Assembly: GCA_038030265.1 (NCBI GenBank)
Contig: CM075938.1
Span: forward strand, 10,269,009-10,333,008
Origin: Corythucha ciliata
Taxonomy: Eukaryota; Arthropoda; Insecta; Hemiptera; Tingidae
Length of the DNA: 64,000 nucleotides
Direction: 5' to 3'
Below the pieces are notes generated by a model. The model worked only from the letters and a program-made list of their open reading frames with translations, had not been told where the DNA came from and ran no database searches. Positions 1 to 12,329 of this stretch are shown here, piece after piece (position 1 is the first letter of the stretch; every line of letters begins with the position of its first letter). Position numbers and translations under genes: made by a program.

Positions 1-104
1 GCGCCCTATTCAATAGAGGACTTTGTTTCCACTCGTCGCAATTGTTGAGAACGACGTTCTTATATTTGACAATGTTTTACAACAGACTGTTGTGTGAACA
101 ATAA

Positions 105-141
<37 letters not shown>
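105..141. repeat. ATT trinucleotide microsatellite
   Basis: About twelve uninterrupted ATT/TTA units, followed by a short stretch that already resembles the sat-2 satellite found later in the window. Confidence 0.95.
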
Positions 142-144
<3 letters not shown>

Positions 145-239
145 TCACGGCTCTAAATTGAGAGAAAAAGTACGCGCTGCTCCTTTGGGCATGAGTCTCC
201 GGCTAAAATTGATAGTAAGAGCCAATTAGCGGTCGTGAC

Positions 240-3200
240 CCGGAACAAAAAAATTAACCATATTACCAAAAAGAATAGGCATTTTCACAAAATCATCCAT
301 CTTTAATACAAAATCATCAATTTCCCCAAAAATCAGACATTTTTTTTAAATCAGCCATTTTTTGCAATAAAATAAACCACTTTAGCACAAAACAAACAAT
401 TTCTACCAAAGAAATTTTAGCACAAAATCCGTCATTTCCCCCAAAATGAGGTATTTTCCTCAAAATCAGAAATGTTTCCCAAGATCCGTCATTTTTCTGA
501 AAATACCCATTTTTCTCAAAATCAGCCATTTCACGCAATAAAATAAACCGCCTTAGGGCAAAATATACCACTTTTGGCAAAAAAAATCAGACATATTTGC
601 AAAAAACCAGTAATTTCTTCAAAAACTAGAAAATTTTGTCTTATTCAGTCATTTCTCTCTGCATCAGCCATTTTAGGTAATTGGATAAACCATTTTGATA
701 CAGAATAAACTATTTTTGTGCACAAAATCAGACGTTTTTGCACAAAATCAGTCATTTCCCTCGAAATCTAACATCAAAATCAGCCATTTTTCTTTAAAAA
801 AACAAAAAGAAAATTTCTTGGCGCAAAATCAAACACTTATGTACAAAATCAGTAATTTATTAAAAAACAGGCAATTGTCGAAATCACCCATTTCTCGCAA
901 TTAAATAAACCACTTTTTCACGAATTATGCCATTTTTGGAACAAAATCAGACGTTTTTGCACAAAATCTTTCATTTCCCCAAAAATCAGGCATCTTTCTA
1001 CAAAATCTCTAATTTTTGCATAAATCAGCCGTTTTTCTTGAAATAAAAATTAGTACAAATAAAACATTTTTTGTCACAAAATCAGCCATTTCTCCAAAAA
1101 TCACGCATTTTCTTTCCAAATCCGATATTTTTCTCGAAATCTGCCATTTTTCGCAATGTAATATACCATTTTGCACTAAGCTAAGCACTTTTCACAGAAA
1201 TCAGCTATTTCATCAGCTAAAAATCAGGCAATTTTCTCTAAATCAGCCATTTTTCTCAATTAAATGAACCAGTATGGTACAAAATAATAAAATAAAACAT
1301 CACAGGTTTTTGCACAAAATCAACCATTTTCCCACAAATTTTTGGCACATAATCAGACACTTTTGCAAAAAATCAGCCATTTCTCCCAAAATCACGCAAT
1401 TTCTATTCAAAATAAGCAATTTTTCTCAGAATTAGCAATTTTTTGCAATAAAATAAACCATTTCGTACAAAGCGTACCATTTTTCGCACAAAATCAGACA
1501 ACATTGCACAACATGTTCATTTCACCCAAAATCAGGCATTTTTCTCAAAATCAGCCATTTTCCCAAAAATCAGGCATTTTCCTCAAAATCAGGCATTTTC
1601 CCCAGAATCAGGCATTTTCCCCAAAATCAGGTATTTCGCACAAAATACCATAATCAATTATTTTACGCAATAAATTAAACCGCTTTGGAACAAAATATAC
1701 CATTTTTGGCACAAATTCATACATTTGTGCACAAAATCAGTCATTTCGTCAAAAATCTGGCAATTTTCGCTAAATTAGCAATTTTTTTCTAATAGCGTTT
1801 TTCATTTGCATAATATTCCGCTCTGAAGCCGAGCATTTCCACCGATTTTCTCTTAATATATCATTATGGTAAAGGATAAGACAGGAGGAAATGGTCGGCT
1901 CCAGAGTGGAATTTTATGCAAATGGAAAACGCCATTAATCAGCCATTTTTCGCAATAAATAAACCATTTTGATACAAAGTAAACAATTTTTGGCACAAAA
2001 TCAGACGTTTTCGCACGAAATCAGCCATTTCTCCAAAAATCACGTATTTTCTTTCCAAATCAGACATTTTTGTCGAAATCTTCCATTTTTCGCAATGAAA
2101 TAATCCATTTTGGCCAAAAACAAAGCATTTTTTGCAGAAATCAGCTATTTCATCAATCAAAAATCATGCCATTTTCTCTGAATCAGCACTTTGTTCGCAA
2201 TTAAATGAACCAGTTCTGTTCAAAATAAACCATTTTTGGCACGAAATCAGTCGTTTTTGCCCAACATCAACCATTTACCCACAACTTTGTCGTTTTTCTC
2301 AAAATCAGCCATTTGTCTCAACATTAACCATTTTTCGCACTAAAATAAACCATTTTGCACAAATTGAACCATTTTTGGCACATAATCAGATATTTTTGTA
2401 AAAAATCAGCCATTTCCCCAAAAAGCTGGCATTTTTTTCAAAATCAGCCATTTCTCTTAAAAAAAAAATTATACAAAATAAAACATTTTTGGGCACAACT
2501 TCAGACATTTTTGCACAAATTCAGTCGTACGAATTTTCTCGAAATCATCAATGTTTCGCAAAAAAATTGACAAATTTGGTACTAAATTAACTATTTGTGG
2601 CACAAAATCTATCATTGTTTTTAAAATAAAATAAAGAAACACAAAAAAACAAGCTATTCTTCTAACAAATGAGCCATTTTTCCAAAAATGCAGCCGTTAT
2701 TTAAAGAACATCAGACAACCATTGTTCTTCCGCCACCTTTGTAGTTGAAATTAGCATATTTTAAAATCAAATCGTGTGAACATGGCTAGTCAGCAAACAA
2801 ACAATTCAAACGTTCAATTCTAACCTTTCTATTAAATCGTTTATTTCTCAAACTCCGGAGTTTTTTTATTGAAAAAATTAATTATATTTGTCAAAATTAG
2901 CAATTTTTAGTACGTTATCAGTCATTTCTTTCGCAAATAGCGGCGATTTCTCAAAAAATCACGCACTTTTTACGAAATCAGCTGTTTTTTTTGCAAATAT
3001 CAACAGTTTTACTTCGATTGTTGTTTTTAAATCAGCCATTTCCCAAAAATCAAGAATTTTCACAAAATCGGTCATTTTCAATACGAAATCAGACATTTTT
3101 TGTACAAAACATTAATTTTTTTATGTATATTTATAAAATCAGGCGTTTCCCCCAAAATAGGCCGTTCATCAAGCCTTTTATCTCAAGATTAGCTCACTTT

Positions 3201-3440
3201 TTGTACAAAATCCGTCATTTTTTGTACAAAATCATCCACTTTTTGAACAAGATCTTTATCAGTATTTTATTAATAAAGTCATCCATTTTCTCCAGCCAGT
3301 TATTTTTCAACAAATTAACTATTTTAATTAAAATCAGTTTAGTCCAGTCAATTGGTGCTCGGGAAAGCCTGTTTCAGGACAAACGTGTAGAGGTTTGTTT
3401 TTTCATCAGATTTATATGTTTTTGGGGGTGCTGAATCCGA
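240..3440. repeat. sat-1: degenerate AT-rich satellite array
   Basis: The stretch is built from diverged copies of a roughly 19-21 bp motif such as AAAATCAGCCATTTTTC or AAAATCAGGCATTTTCCCC, with longer variants containing GCAATAAAATAAACCA. Units are irregular in length, so there is no simple reading frame. Short open frames of 60-150 codons are rich in F, H, N, Q, S and K, as expected from translating the repeat, and I do not call them genes. One MITE interrupts the array at 1,791-1,935. The array decays into AT-rich DNA after about 2,600. Confidence 0.85.
1791..1935. mobile_element. MITE family A, copy 1 (about 52-bp inverted ends)
   Basis: The first and last roughly 52 bases are inverted copies with few mismatches. 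The left end reads AGCGTTTTTCATTTGCATAA and the right end, reverse complemented, reads GGCGTTTTCCATTTGCATAA. Both continue through CTCTG-AGCCGA-CATTTCC. About 40 bp of unrelated AT-rich sequence lies between the arms, with no coding capacity. A second copy lies at 8,791-8,932. Flanks are AT-rich (AAT/ATT), so the target duplication is unclear and the superfamily is unassigned. Confidence 0.85.
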
Positions 3441-3585
3441 ATCTGAACTTTGCCTACAAAAAATCGGTCGGCTTCACGTCGAAAATCTAAAAAAAAAACA
3501 CAACAAAAAAACGGGAAATTTCCCGACTTTTTCTACTCCACTGATTATATCTCTGGAACTATGCACTTTTCGATGATGGCGCTCC

Positions 3586-3909
3586 TTATCCCGGCGCCCG
3601 GGCCGGCCCACTCAGGAACTGGGTCAGGTGGTACCCGACCTCTCCGTGACGTCGCCACTCGATCCACGGTCTCACTTGGGGCAACAACGTTTGATGTCCA
3701 TCGCCCTCACGGTTTTTTCCGGCCCTATTCCTCCTGCTACCTGCGGAGCGCCCGGCCTCTTTCTTCGCGGCATAATAGTCTCGTCTTCGGGCACCCAAGA
3801 TCGGTATTGTAACCCCCACGTTCGCGATCCGCAACGCTCCTCTTCTGTGGACCGACGTCAGCCGCTTCCTGACGCACTCCTTCGTCATCCCGCCTGCCCG
3901 TCGGCCCAT
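3586..3909 (-). pseudogene. LINE ORF2 C-terminal fragment
   Basis: The minus-strand frame continues the element with ARRRDYYAAKK and then RPWIEWRRHGEVGYHLTQFL. The latter resembles the conserved tail of R1/jockey-like ORF2 (RPWI-RRHGE-GYHLTQFLSGHG). Reading frame and spacing are disturbed relative to the RT part, and the sequence stops before the usual cysteine-histidine motif, so the 3' end is missing. Confidence 0.7.
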
Positions 3910-4057
3910 ACAAAAAAATTTAGTTGACGGTGGTCATGAGCAGCTGGCGGCGCTTGCTCGCTCGGGGACCTCCCTCATTCGCCATGAGCCATCTAAGCGA
4001 GGCAGCTTTCTTTGTCACTTTCTTTATGTGGCTCATGATGGAGAGGCTTCGAGCCCA

Positions 4058-4600
4058 TCACCACGCTAAGGTATACTTTACTGCGAGACTGGCTTGCACC
4101 GTTTCATTCCCAACTCTGATGGGCATTGTCGTCTCAATCCTTCTCTTCGTGAGCACCACTATATCCGTCTTCGCCAGGGCCAGAGACAAGCCATGGGTCT
4201 CCATCCACCCGTTGTCCCTTCTCATCGCCTGGTTCAGGTTGAGTTGAGCGAGGTCTACCGTACGAGCTGTGACCAACAAGGCCACGTCATCCGCGTACAC
4301 CACCAGCCGAATCTCTTCGGGCATCTCCGTTCGCAGCAGACCGTCATACGTGAAGTTCCACTGGTCACAGGCCCAAGATTGATCCCTGAGCTGTATACCT
4401 GCCGTCACTGATTTTCTTCGCCGACCCTCTATGGTGTCATACGACAGCCATCGATCTTGCAGGTAGTCCCTAACCCTCCTCATGAGCCGGAGGCAGTCCG
4501 CCCGAATTCGAGCAATCTCTTCAGTCCACCAGTAAGCAGCGGGCTTGCCCTGCCCCGGCACCACCCATACGAGGCATCGCGGAATCGCAGACTCTGGTGT
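4058..4600 (-). pseudogene. LINE reverse transcriptase fragment (YADD motif)
   Basis: A minus-strand open frame carries a segment with YWWTEEIARIRADCLRLMRR, typical of the stretch between endonuclease and RT in R1/LOA/jockey-type ORF2 proteins. It is followed without the usual RT fingers by WNFTYDGLL and then VVYADDVALLV at 4,286-4,297, the catalytic YADD. Downstream residues (LNLNQAM--NGWMETHGLSLALAKT) fit the RT thumb-proximal region. The gap between the two blocks means most of the RT fingers and palm are deleted. The open frame extends upstream to 4,696, but those residues do not look like the element. It is a dead fragment, not a host gene. Confidence 0.85.
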
Positions 4601-4699
4601 TGAATGAAGACAAGAAAAAAATGAGATGAGCGCCCCTCCCCCACTAAAAGACAATATGCGTATAAAAGGGGTTTTTGCCCTAATGCTAAATGTCAAGAG

Positions 4700-7600
4700 G
4701 CTTGACGTTCGTTTTTTATCTCTTTAATTTTTCATGCATTAGAAGAACATTTGACATTTTCCCTCCATCTGGAACTTTCCTCCCCAAACACTTTTTCTTT
4801 TCTTTTTTAATTTTTGAGGAGACCATTTCGTTTCGGCGTTAAAGCTATAATTTATTATCATCGGAAAACACGGAAATGGGTGGAGGTTAGGGAAAGAAAA
4901 TTCAGCGATTCTAGGAGAGAAACCCGAAAAAAAAAAAAGATATTGATCGAAAGAAGAGACATTCACAAGAATGAATATACGAGCCTAACAGCGTTTCCTT
5001 TCTAATAGCCACATAAATCTTAAATGCGTAGAATTCCTTCTTCTCCACCGACGACGACCCAGCTCTCCCTGTATTCCCATGAAATTGGGGAGGGGGTATA
5101 GTGAATAAAACGGAAGTTTTTACTGTTCGAAGGGGGGAAAAAACAGCACAACTTGCGGAACGTTTTCTCTCTGTATGTATCGGCGAGAAGAACTATATGC
5201 AACTTTTAATACTCGCTAAAGTTTTTCCTCATTCTGGTGTGGATAGGGGCTTGGCGCGGGGTGTTTTCACTTTGCGTGAAAAGCCGGCCAAGTCTGGGGA
5301 GCTTGAAATTGCATCCCTCGCCGCATATGGGAGAAAGGAGGAGGAGGAGGAGGAGGACAATGTGAAAGCGTTTCCACGACTCGTTCCCCCTCGCCCAAAA
5401 TCCTTAGAGACTATCGCTTATTCCGGTTACCCCGTGTATTCCCCGCACCTGCACTATAGTTGCATTATGCAACGGGGTAAAGCCTTCCCAACAGGGGAGA
5501 ATGGCGCGAGAGTCGTGTGTTAGGTGGCATGGCCTCTTGTATGGGGCTCTCTCTGCTGTGGATTGTACTGAATATTGCAGGGCACTAGGAAGGGTTTCAA
5601 CCCCTTTGTGGTTGGCTAAGAGCGTTTGAACAATTATTTTTGAATGCCTATACCAGTGTAATTCGTATATAAGACTTAAACTATATCTTATTACTGTTAA
5701 TCCACTGTGCGGCTTACATTTCACGTGCATTCCCGTTTTCAATATGCATTATGCACTTTATTTAAGGGAAGGAGTAGAGGAGTTAAATATTTAGCGAATA
5801 GTCGCACACCTTAAGGCTGGAAGCGCCTTTTATAAAATATAAAGGAAAAGCTGAGTTTGTCCTTCATTAAGCAAAAGGCGATTAGTGGTGTGCCGTCGTC
5901 ACCCACACCTGATATTCTCGCCTCGCCTGAAGTTACTCGTATCATCTTAATGTCTGACCCCCCACCCTCTTCTCCTTCAGTGAGTTTCCTTTCCCCCCTG
6001 AAAATGAATGAGAGGGGTGGAGGAAAACCTCCTGAGAATCACATCTCATCCGCCACCCCGTACCCCTTATATACCGCCCCACCCGCTATTAACATGTTCC
6101 TTGTACTAAATTCACCCATCCCCTTCCCCCCCCCTTTCTCACATTCTACCACTATCACATGCTAATTGGCACATAGACTAGCTGATTTATACAGAAGCTG
6201 GTTATTATCCCCGAAGCTCCTCTCCGAGTACAGGCATAGGAGGCGAGGGTTGCATAGCAATACCCCCACCCTCGCCCCTTCTACTACATTGCCACTTCGA
6301 GGCTCTTCTGTAGGAGATAAATCAAGAGAAAGTCAACCCTCCTTCGGAGAGTTCCTCTGTATGCTGGGCTCGTCCCTTCTTCCCAAGCCCTTTGTATTTC
6401 AGGGTGAACCGACGTTCTCGTCTATATCGCGTTAAATCTTAATTTGAAATTGAGGGAAACTCCAAAGGACCGTCCTTTCCTTTTCTCCGATCCTCTTATT
6501 TCAAAAACATTCATTAAAGCCTTATAATAGCCCCCCCCTTTTTTTATAGCCCAGTAGTTTCTCAATCAAGTCGTTATAAGTTTCAATATCCTGCTCTAAT
6601 CCCCTATTAAGTGATTACCTCACGGCTCCCCTGCACCTTTTTTTGTTCATTGTTTGAACTCTTGATACCCCCCCCCCCATACACCGCTGCCACCATAAGC
6701 TTCATTTCCTCTTGTAAAGGTTATCACAAGCGCGCATCTAATGAACGCGTTAATTGATTAGAACCTTAAAATAAAGTGGTGGGGGGGGTAGCTTTTAAAA
6801 CTAATTAAAATCCTGGAGCGGAGTAAACAGGCTTTAAGCCATTGGTGACAACAAACTTTTTTTTTTTTTTCGTACGCAGCGTAACGAAGTATAAGCAGTC
6901 AAGAACCTTTACCATTGTCGTATTGAGTAAATGGTTTCTGCTCCACAAACCTCACACGAGAGACATTGTGTCGCTACTTATAAGGGTGCTGTAGAAACTC
7001 TGAGGCGTGAAAATGGAATGAACAAAACGACGAAATCCTACTTGACTGACAAAAGAAATGGCGGAAGAGATGTTTGCGCTATGGATAACAAAAAAAAAAA
7101 GAAGAAAAATAATTATATTTCATCTAAGGACAACATACGTGAAATAAACCCGATAATATTTCGTCGGATGGAGAGGGGGGAATAAACCCAACTGGCATTT
7201 CCCCTTTCCGGTCACTCAATCACCTCACTCTCTCCGTTCAGCTCATATTTCCTCGGTACATCCGGTGAGTGGGTGAAGGTTGGTTGGTGTTGGTGTAGGG
7301 GGGAGGGGTGCCAAATTACAAATAACACTCAATTGACCAGTCCAACCGAGGGAATTGACTTGAAATTTGAGAAGGGGATATTTGTCCAAGCTTTTGCAGG
7401 CCCTTCCCACCCAACCCAACCCATCTTTCGTCCTCCCATGGGACGTTATATAGCAAGAAAAGTGGTGGTTCGGGAGCACACAGGGTTCAACGCGAGGGAA
7501 AACTTATGGCAGGTCATATGTTTTCCTTTCCTCGGGTATAACGTCGTGGTAATAATGACCATCACCCCCTCCCACCCACTCTACCGAGAGTCCAACGCAG

Positions 7601-8790
7601 CACCGCATTACCCCGCCTCTTGATGCAGCATAAGCGCCGTCTTTCTGCCAAACTCCCTGGAACGTCCCATTAGGATTTTTTTTTTCCTACCCAAAATAAG
7701 CTGACTAATGTGGCATCGATAAACAAGCAAAAAAAAAGGTCCGACTCTTATTTTCATATTTTGTTCCTTTGTCGGCCAGGAAATGTGCGTGATTAATTAT
7801 CTTCAAAACGAATATCTTGCCCTTTTAAAAGAAATGTAAACTTCCAGCACCACCACAGTGACGGCGCGCCATAATATTTTACGATTGTGAAACGCAACTC
7901 ATTGCAACAATTTTTAGCCGCAGCTTACGGGCGATGGCTTAAGGGGGGGGGATGTAAGTCGCCCCGGCCAAAGTACACGAATTTCTCGTTTTACGAACCT
8001 ACTAATGTTAACTGTTTCGGGTTTCCAACGCTGCATCACAGCGTTATTCGAGCTTCCCTTAAAATAATGAGAAACACCTTAGTAATCGGTTCGGAGTTGT
8101 TTGAATGAATAAAATTTGCTTTTCTATTTTTACAGTTCATTTATGCTTTCAAAGGCGTAAACTTTTCAAGCCGTTGAGTCCCCACCCTTTTTCGAGCCAC
8201 CAAGCCGTCACTGAGTTATTCCCGGTAGTTGCCTTGTGTGTCTCTTTAAATTTCCTTGGTCGGGGTGGGTAAGGGGTGGGGTGGGGGGCTAAAGAGAGAA
8301 ATTGTACGCCTTTCAAACGTCACCTATCCTATAGGCCCTCTACTAAGAGTGAACTCACACAGTAGGGAGAGAGAGAGAGAGAGAAGTTCCACCAAATAGC
8401 TTCGCCTCATTTTATTGCTTTGAAAGTCAATGCTACCGCGGAGTACTTCATAAACATTACTCTTCAAGAGCGTGTGAGAGAGGGAGACCAAATATAGGCG
8501 AGAAGAGAGTCCAAACCTCTTCAAATTTACATTTAGTAGTGAAGGGAATGGTGGGGGAGGAGGGAAAAGCAAGGCAACCCCCGCCCCCACCGTTTATCGT
8601 TGAAAACCAACTCAATGTTTGCGCCCCCCTCCCCTCCGTAAACCCTTGGCCATCACACTATTAAACCCATAATTTGCAGGAGCTTTTGAGGCTCACTCAA
8701 AATCGCCGTTCAATTATATCACTCCCGTAGCTACAACAACCGAAAAATCGCCAAAAAAACGTTTTATTCGGGTGTAAACTCTAGCAATAC
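4700..8790. other. single-copy-looking block, no gene recognised
   Basis: This 4-kb stretch lacks the satellites around it. It contains C or G homopolymers of 8 or more (for example near 6,530, 6,668, 6,780 and 7,946), a GAGGAG run at 5,337-5,357, poly(T) near 6,858 and a GA run at 8,366-8,384. Open frames are short, none has a recognisable domain and no convincing splice-linked exons could be traced by eye. It could hold exons of a large gene or be intergenic. Confidence 0.6.
8366..8384. repeat. GA dinucleotide microsatellite
   Basis: About nine uninterrupted GA units. Confidence 0.9.
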
Positions 8791-8932
8791 TATGGCGTTT
8801 TCCATTTACATAAAATTCTGCTCTGGAGCCGAGCATTTCCACCTGTCTTCTCCGTTACCATATGATATAATTAAGAGAGGGCGGGTGGAAATGCTCGGTT
8901 TCAGAGTGGAATTTTATGGAAAATGCAGTTAG
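8791..8932. mobile_element. MITE family A, copy 2
   Basis: The left arm starts GGCGTTTTCCATTTACATAA and runs through CTCTGGAGCCGAGCATTTCC. The right arm is its inverted copy but lacks about 7 bases near the tip. The centre differs from copy 1 at 1,791-1,935, while the arms are clearly the same family. It sits at the edge of the single-copy block just before the 17-bp minisatellite. Confidence 0.85.
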
Positions 8933-8957
8933 ATTCAATTTTCCATTTCAATCAATT

Positions 8958-9830
8958 AATCAACCTCAGCCAGGATCCAACCACAGCAAAAAATGTTCAA
9001 AAACAGCAGTGTTCTAACCACAACTAAACTCCAACCACAGCAACGGTCCAACCACTGCAAATATGCAACCACAGCGTAGGTCCAACCACAGCAAAGGTCC
9101 AACCACAGCAAAGGTCCAACCACAGCAAAGGTCCAACCACAGCAAAGGTCCAACCACAGTTAAGGTCCAGCCACAGTTAAGGTCCAGCCACAGTTAAGGT
9201 CCAACCACAGTACCGTCCCAACCCTTGTATAGCTCAAACCACAAAAAATTCCCAATCACAGCAAAGGTCCAACCCCAGCAAAGGTCCAACCGCAGCTATC
9301 GTTCAACAACAGCAAGGGTCCAACCACAGAAAAAGGTCCAACCACAGCAAAGATCCAACCACAGAGAAGGTCCAACCACAGCAATGATCCAACCACAGCT
9401 AAGGTCCAACCTCACCAAAGGTCCAATCACAGTTAAGGTCCAACCACAGTACCATCCCAAACCTAGTATAGCTCCTACCTCAAAAAATGCCCAACCACAG
9501 CAAAGGCACGACCAAAAAAAGGTCCAACCACCAGCAGGTTTGACAGCAATGGTCAAACCACAGCAAAGGTCCAACCACAGCGAAGGTCCAACCACAGCAA
9601 AGGCCCAACCACAGTTAAGGTCCAACCACAGTACCGGCCTAACCCTTGTATAGCTCCAACCACAAATAATTACCAATCACAGCAAAGGTCCAAGCACAGC
9701 AACCGTTCCACCACAACAAAGGCCCAGCCATAGAAAAGTTCCAATCACAGAAAAGGTCCAACCACAGGAATCGTCTAACAACCACAGCAATTGTGTAACC
9801 ACAGCAATGGTCCGACCACTGCCAGTCAGT
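8958..9830 (-). repeat. 17-bp minisatellite (CAAAGGTCCAACCACAG)
   Basis: Tandem units of CAAAGGTCCAACCACAG with variants (TTAAGGTCC, AATGGTCC). A higher-order pattern is visible: a variant block with TACCGTCCCAACCCTTGTAT recurs near 9,211, 9,450 and 9,632. Read on the minus strand, the unit is the 17-bp relative of the 18-bp GCTGTGGTTTGGAGCTTT repeat at 27.9, 41.4, 45.2 and 60.3 kb. Open frames here, rich in PQQRSNHSKG, are translations of the repeat. Confidence 0.9.
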
Positions 9831-9949
9831 CCATCGGACCTGAAGAATAATAGAACGATGCTGTGCTCATTGTGTGACCGGAATATTCGATTCCATGTTC
9901 TTATTGTCGCAAGAACGCCTCTAAAAATTTGGAGAAAAAAACAACTTTC

Positions 9950-12205
9950 AGATCCCGAATTAGAGCAAAAATTGAGAAAAGTGGTGTGGGGCTAATTCGT
10001 GGATAGAAGTGAAAAAAGCGCTGGATCACGGCTAAAATAAATAAAAATGGCTAATGCGCGTGGTGGAAACGCGCGTTCTAAATTGAAAAAAACTCCGATT
10101 CGTGGCTTTTACAGGCAATTTTGAGGCTAAAAGACAACAAAATCACTAATCGGAGGCTGGGATTACGAAAAAGTGCTAATTCGCGGGTAACATAGAGGAA
10201 AAACCTTAATTTGCTGGAAGAATAATTGGGAACTACAACAATAACCTGCGTCTGAAATGGAGAAAAATCGGTAGTTAGCGGTTAAAAATAAGAAAAACCA
10301 TAATTCAATAGATAATTTACCAATGAAACTGTAAAAAAGCGCACATTCTGCAGATAAAGCGCTAATTTTTCGCAAAAATTAAGCAAAATTCTATTCGCGT
10401 CTGAAATATTATAGAAAAATCGCTAATTAGCGGTTAAAATAATTAAATTCACCAGTTCGCGGCCAAAATAAGGGAAAGTAATGTCTAATTCGTGGCAGAA
10501 ATTGGGGTGAATCGCTAATTCACGAATAGATAGATGTCAAGAAACCTTTAAATTAAGGTTAAAATTGAGGAAACCCCGATTTGTTGTTTTTACCGGCAAC
10601 GTTGAGATTCAAATTGAGAAAAATTTGCTGATTCACGGAGGAAAAGAGTTGAGAAAATTGGCAATTGGTAGCTAGAATTGGGAAAAAGTGCTAATTCACG
10701 GATAACATTGAGAAAAAACTTTAATTTTCAGCAATAAGAATTGAGAAAAACTCCAATTACCAGCGTCTGAAATGTAGAAAAGTCACTAGTTAGCGGCCTA
10801 AATTGTTGCACGGCTAAAATAGGGTAAAATGACTAATTCAAGGAAATGATTGAGAAAAACCGCTAATTCGCAGTTGGGAAAAAAGCTAAATCACGTCTAA
10901 AATTGATAAAAATCATACTATTGCGTGGCTAAAATTGAGAAAATCGCGGATAACATTGAGAAAATGCCGTCAATTCGCTGCTGAAATTAAGGAAAACAGC
11001 TAATTAGTGACTAAATTTAGGAAAAATTATAAATTCACGGTTAAAAATATAGAGAAAAATAGATACCAATGAAACTGTGAAAAAACGCTCTTTCTGCGGT
11101 TAAAATAAGGAAACTCATCAGTTTGCGGCTAATATAATCGGCTAATTCATTCAAGTAATAAAACCTTAAATTGTGGTTGAAACTGAGAAAAATTATTAAC
11201 GCTGCTTTGCGGCAAAAATTGAGAAAAAGCGCTAAACCGTGGATGACAATAATAAAATGCAGTGAATCGCGGCTAAAATGCAGAGAAAATTCTGCATAAA
11301 ATTTTATTTCATTTTGTTCATAGCCTTCTATAATTATAACATTCAATGTGATGTTAATTGTTAATTAGCGTCCAAAGAGAGGAAAAACTCCAATTTGCGC
11401 CTAAAATGGAGACAAATCGATAATTCACCAAGAAAAATGTGAAACAAAGCGCAGATTCCGCGGTTAAAGTGTAGAAAAAGGACTAATTAGCGGCTAAAAT
11501 TACAAAAATGACAATTGAAGCTTATGAAGGCGAGATCGTGGCTATAAAATGGATAAAGAGCGCTAAAATTCAAGGCTGATTGTTAAACAGAATCTGTGGA
11601 TAAAATTAGGAAAATACGTTAATTCGCGTATAGAATGGAGGAAAAGCGCTAATGTTCGGTTAAAATTGAGGAAACGGCGAGTTGGGTATTCTTGGAAGTC
11701 AGCGTTGCCAACTGAAGTATTTTTAATCCCGATAACTTCGAAATCCTGTCAGAAATCAGTCAACAAAGAAATCCGGATTTTAATTAGGTTTTATGCTCAT
11801 GAATTAAGGAACGAAATTCCGAAAAAAAGCTTTCATTCGATGATAAAATTACGAATTCGTTATTAAGGTGGTCCTTTTACGGCTAAAATTTTGAAAAACT
11901 GCTAACGCAATGGTCATGAGGCAAGTTCGCAGCTAAAATTGACAAAAAACTGTTCTAATTCATTAGCAAAAGGGGAAAACAAATCGCTCATTCGTGGCTA
12001 GAATGAAGAAAAAGGCTAACTCTCAGAAAACAGAGAAAGAAAGAAAAGAACAATCGAAAAAACACCTTTTCGCGATCTCCGGAGGCAACATGTCGTACCT
12101 AATAATGAGAAAAAGCACCAATTCACGGCCCGAATGCAATAAATCGCTGCTATAAATTTCAGAAAAAGCGCTGGTTCGCGGCAGAGACGTAGAGTTGGGG
12201 GGGGA
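9950..12205 (-). repeat. sat-2 array, minus orientation
   Basis: Degenerate units of about 30 bp, such as GCTAATTCGCGG followed by CTAAAATTGAGAAAAA. I define the plus orientation as TTTTTCTCAATTTTAGC followed by CGCGAATTAGCG, so this block is inverted. It ends at the hairpin 12,206-12,271, beyond which the same satellite runs in the opposite direction. No coding sequence was seen. Confidence 0.85.
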
Positions 12206-12271
12206 GGGGGCGAGGTGGGCCATCGCCCACCCAATGTTCTTATTGGGTGGGCGATGGCCCACCTCGCCCCC
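12206..12271. repeat. perfect 30-bp inverted repeat with 6-nt loop
   Basis: The arms 12,206-12,235 and 12,242-12,271 are exact reverse complements and GC-rich (GGGGGCGAGGTGGGCC at the outer end), separated by GTTCTT. The hairpin sits at the point where sat-2 changes orientation. Outside the arms the flanks are not mirror images of each other, so the palindrome is short. Confidence 0.95.
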
Positions 12272-12329
12272 ACAATATTTTCACCTGATTTTTAACAATA
12301 TACTTCAGCAAAGGGTGATGTACTATGTG

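Larger units (their letters stand above)
3586..4640 (-). mobile_element. R1/jockey-like non-LTR retrotransposon fragment
   Basis: Minus-strand pieces of a LINE ORF2 lie in the expected order: a pre-RT segment, then the RT catalytic motif, then the C-terminal region. They are GC-rich compared with the flanking satellite. The element is truncated at both ends, has an internal deletion between the pre-RT segment and the YADD motif, and is frameshifted near 4,055 and 3,910. No endonuclease domain, poly(A) or target duplication was found, so the outer limits are approximate. Confidence 0.8.

Noticed and set aside
240..3440. Regular short repeats resembling a CRISPR array
   Set aside because: Units are contiguous, diverged and of irregular length, with no spacers. 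The window is eukaryotic.
3450..4411. Plus-strand open frames of 99-120 codons
   Set aside because: They are shadows of the GC-rich minus-strand LINE fragment.
5101..5523. A 140-codon open frame in the single-copy block
   Set aside because: No recognisable domain, a low-complexity EEEEEE stretch encoded by a GAG microsatellite, and no supporting splice or regulatory signal.
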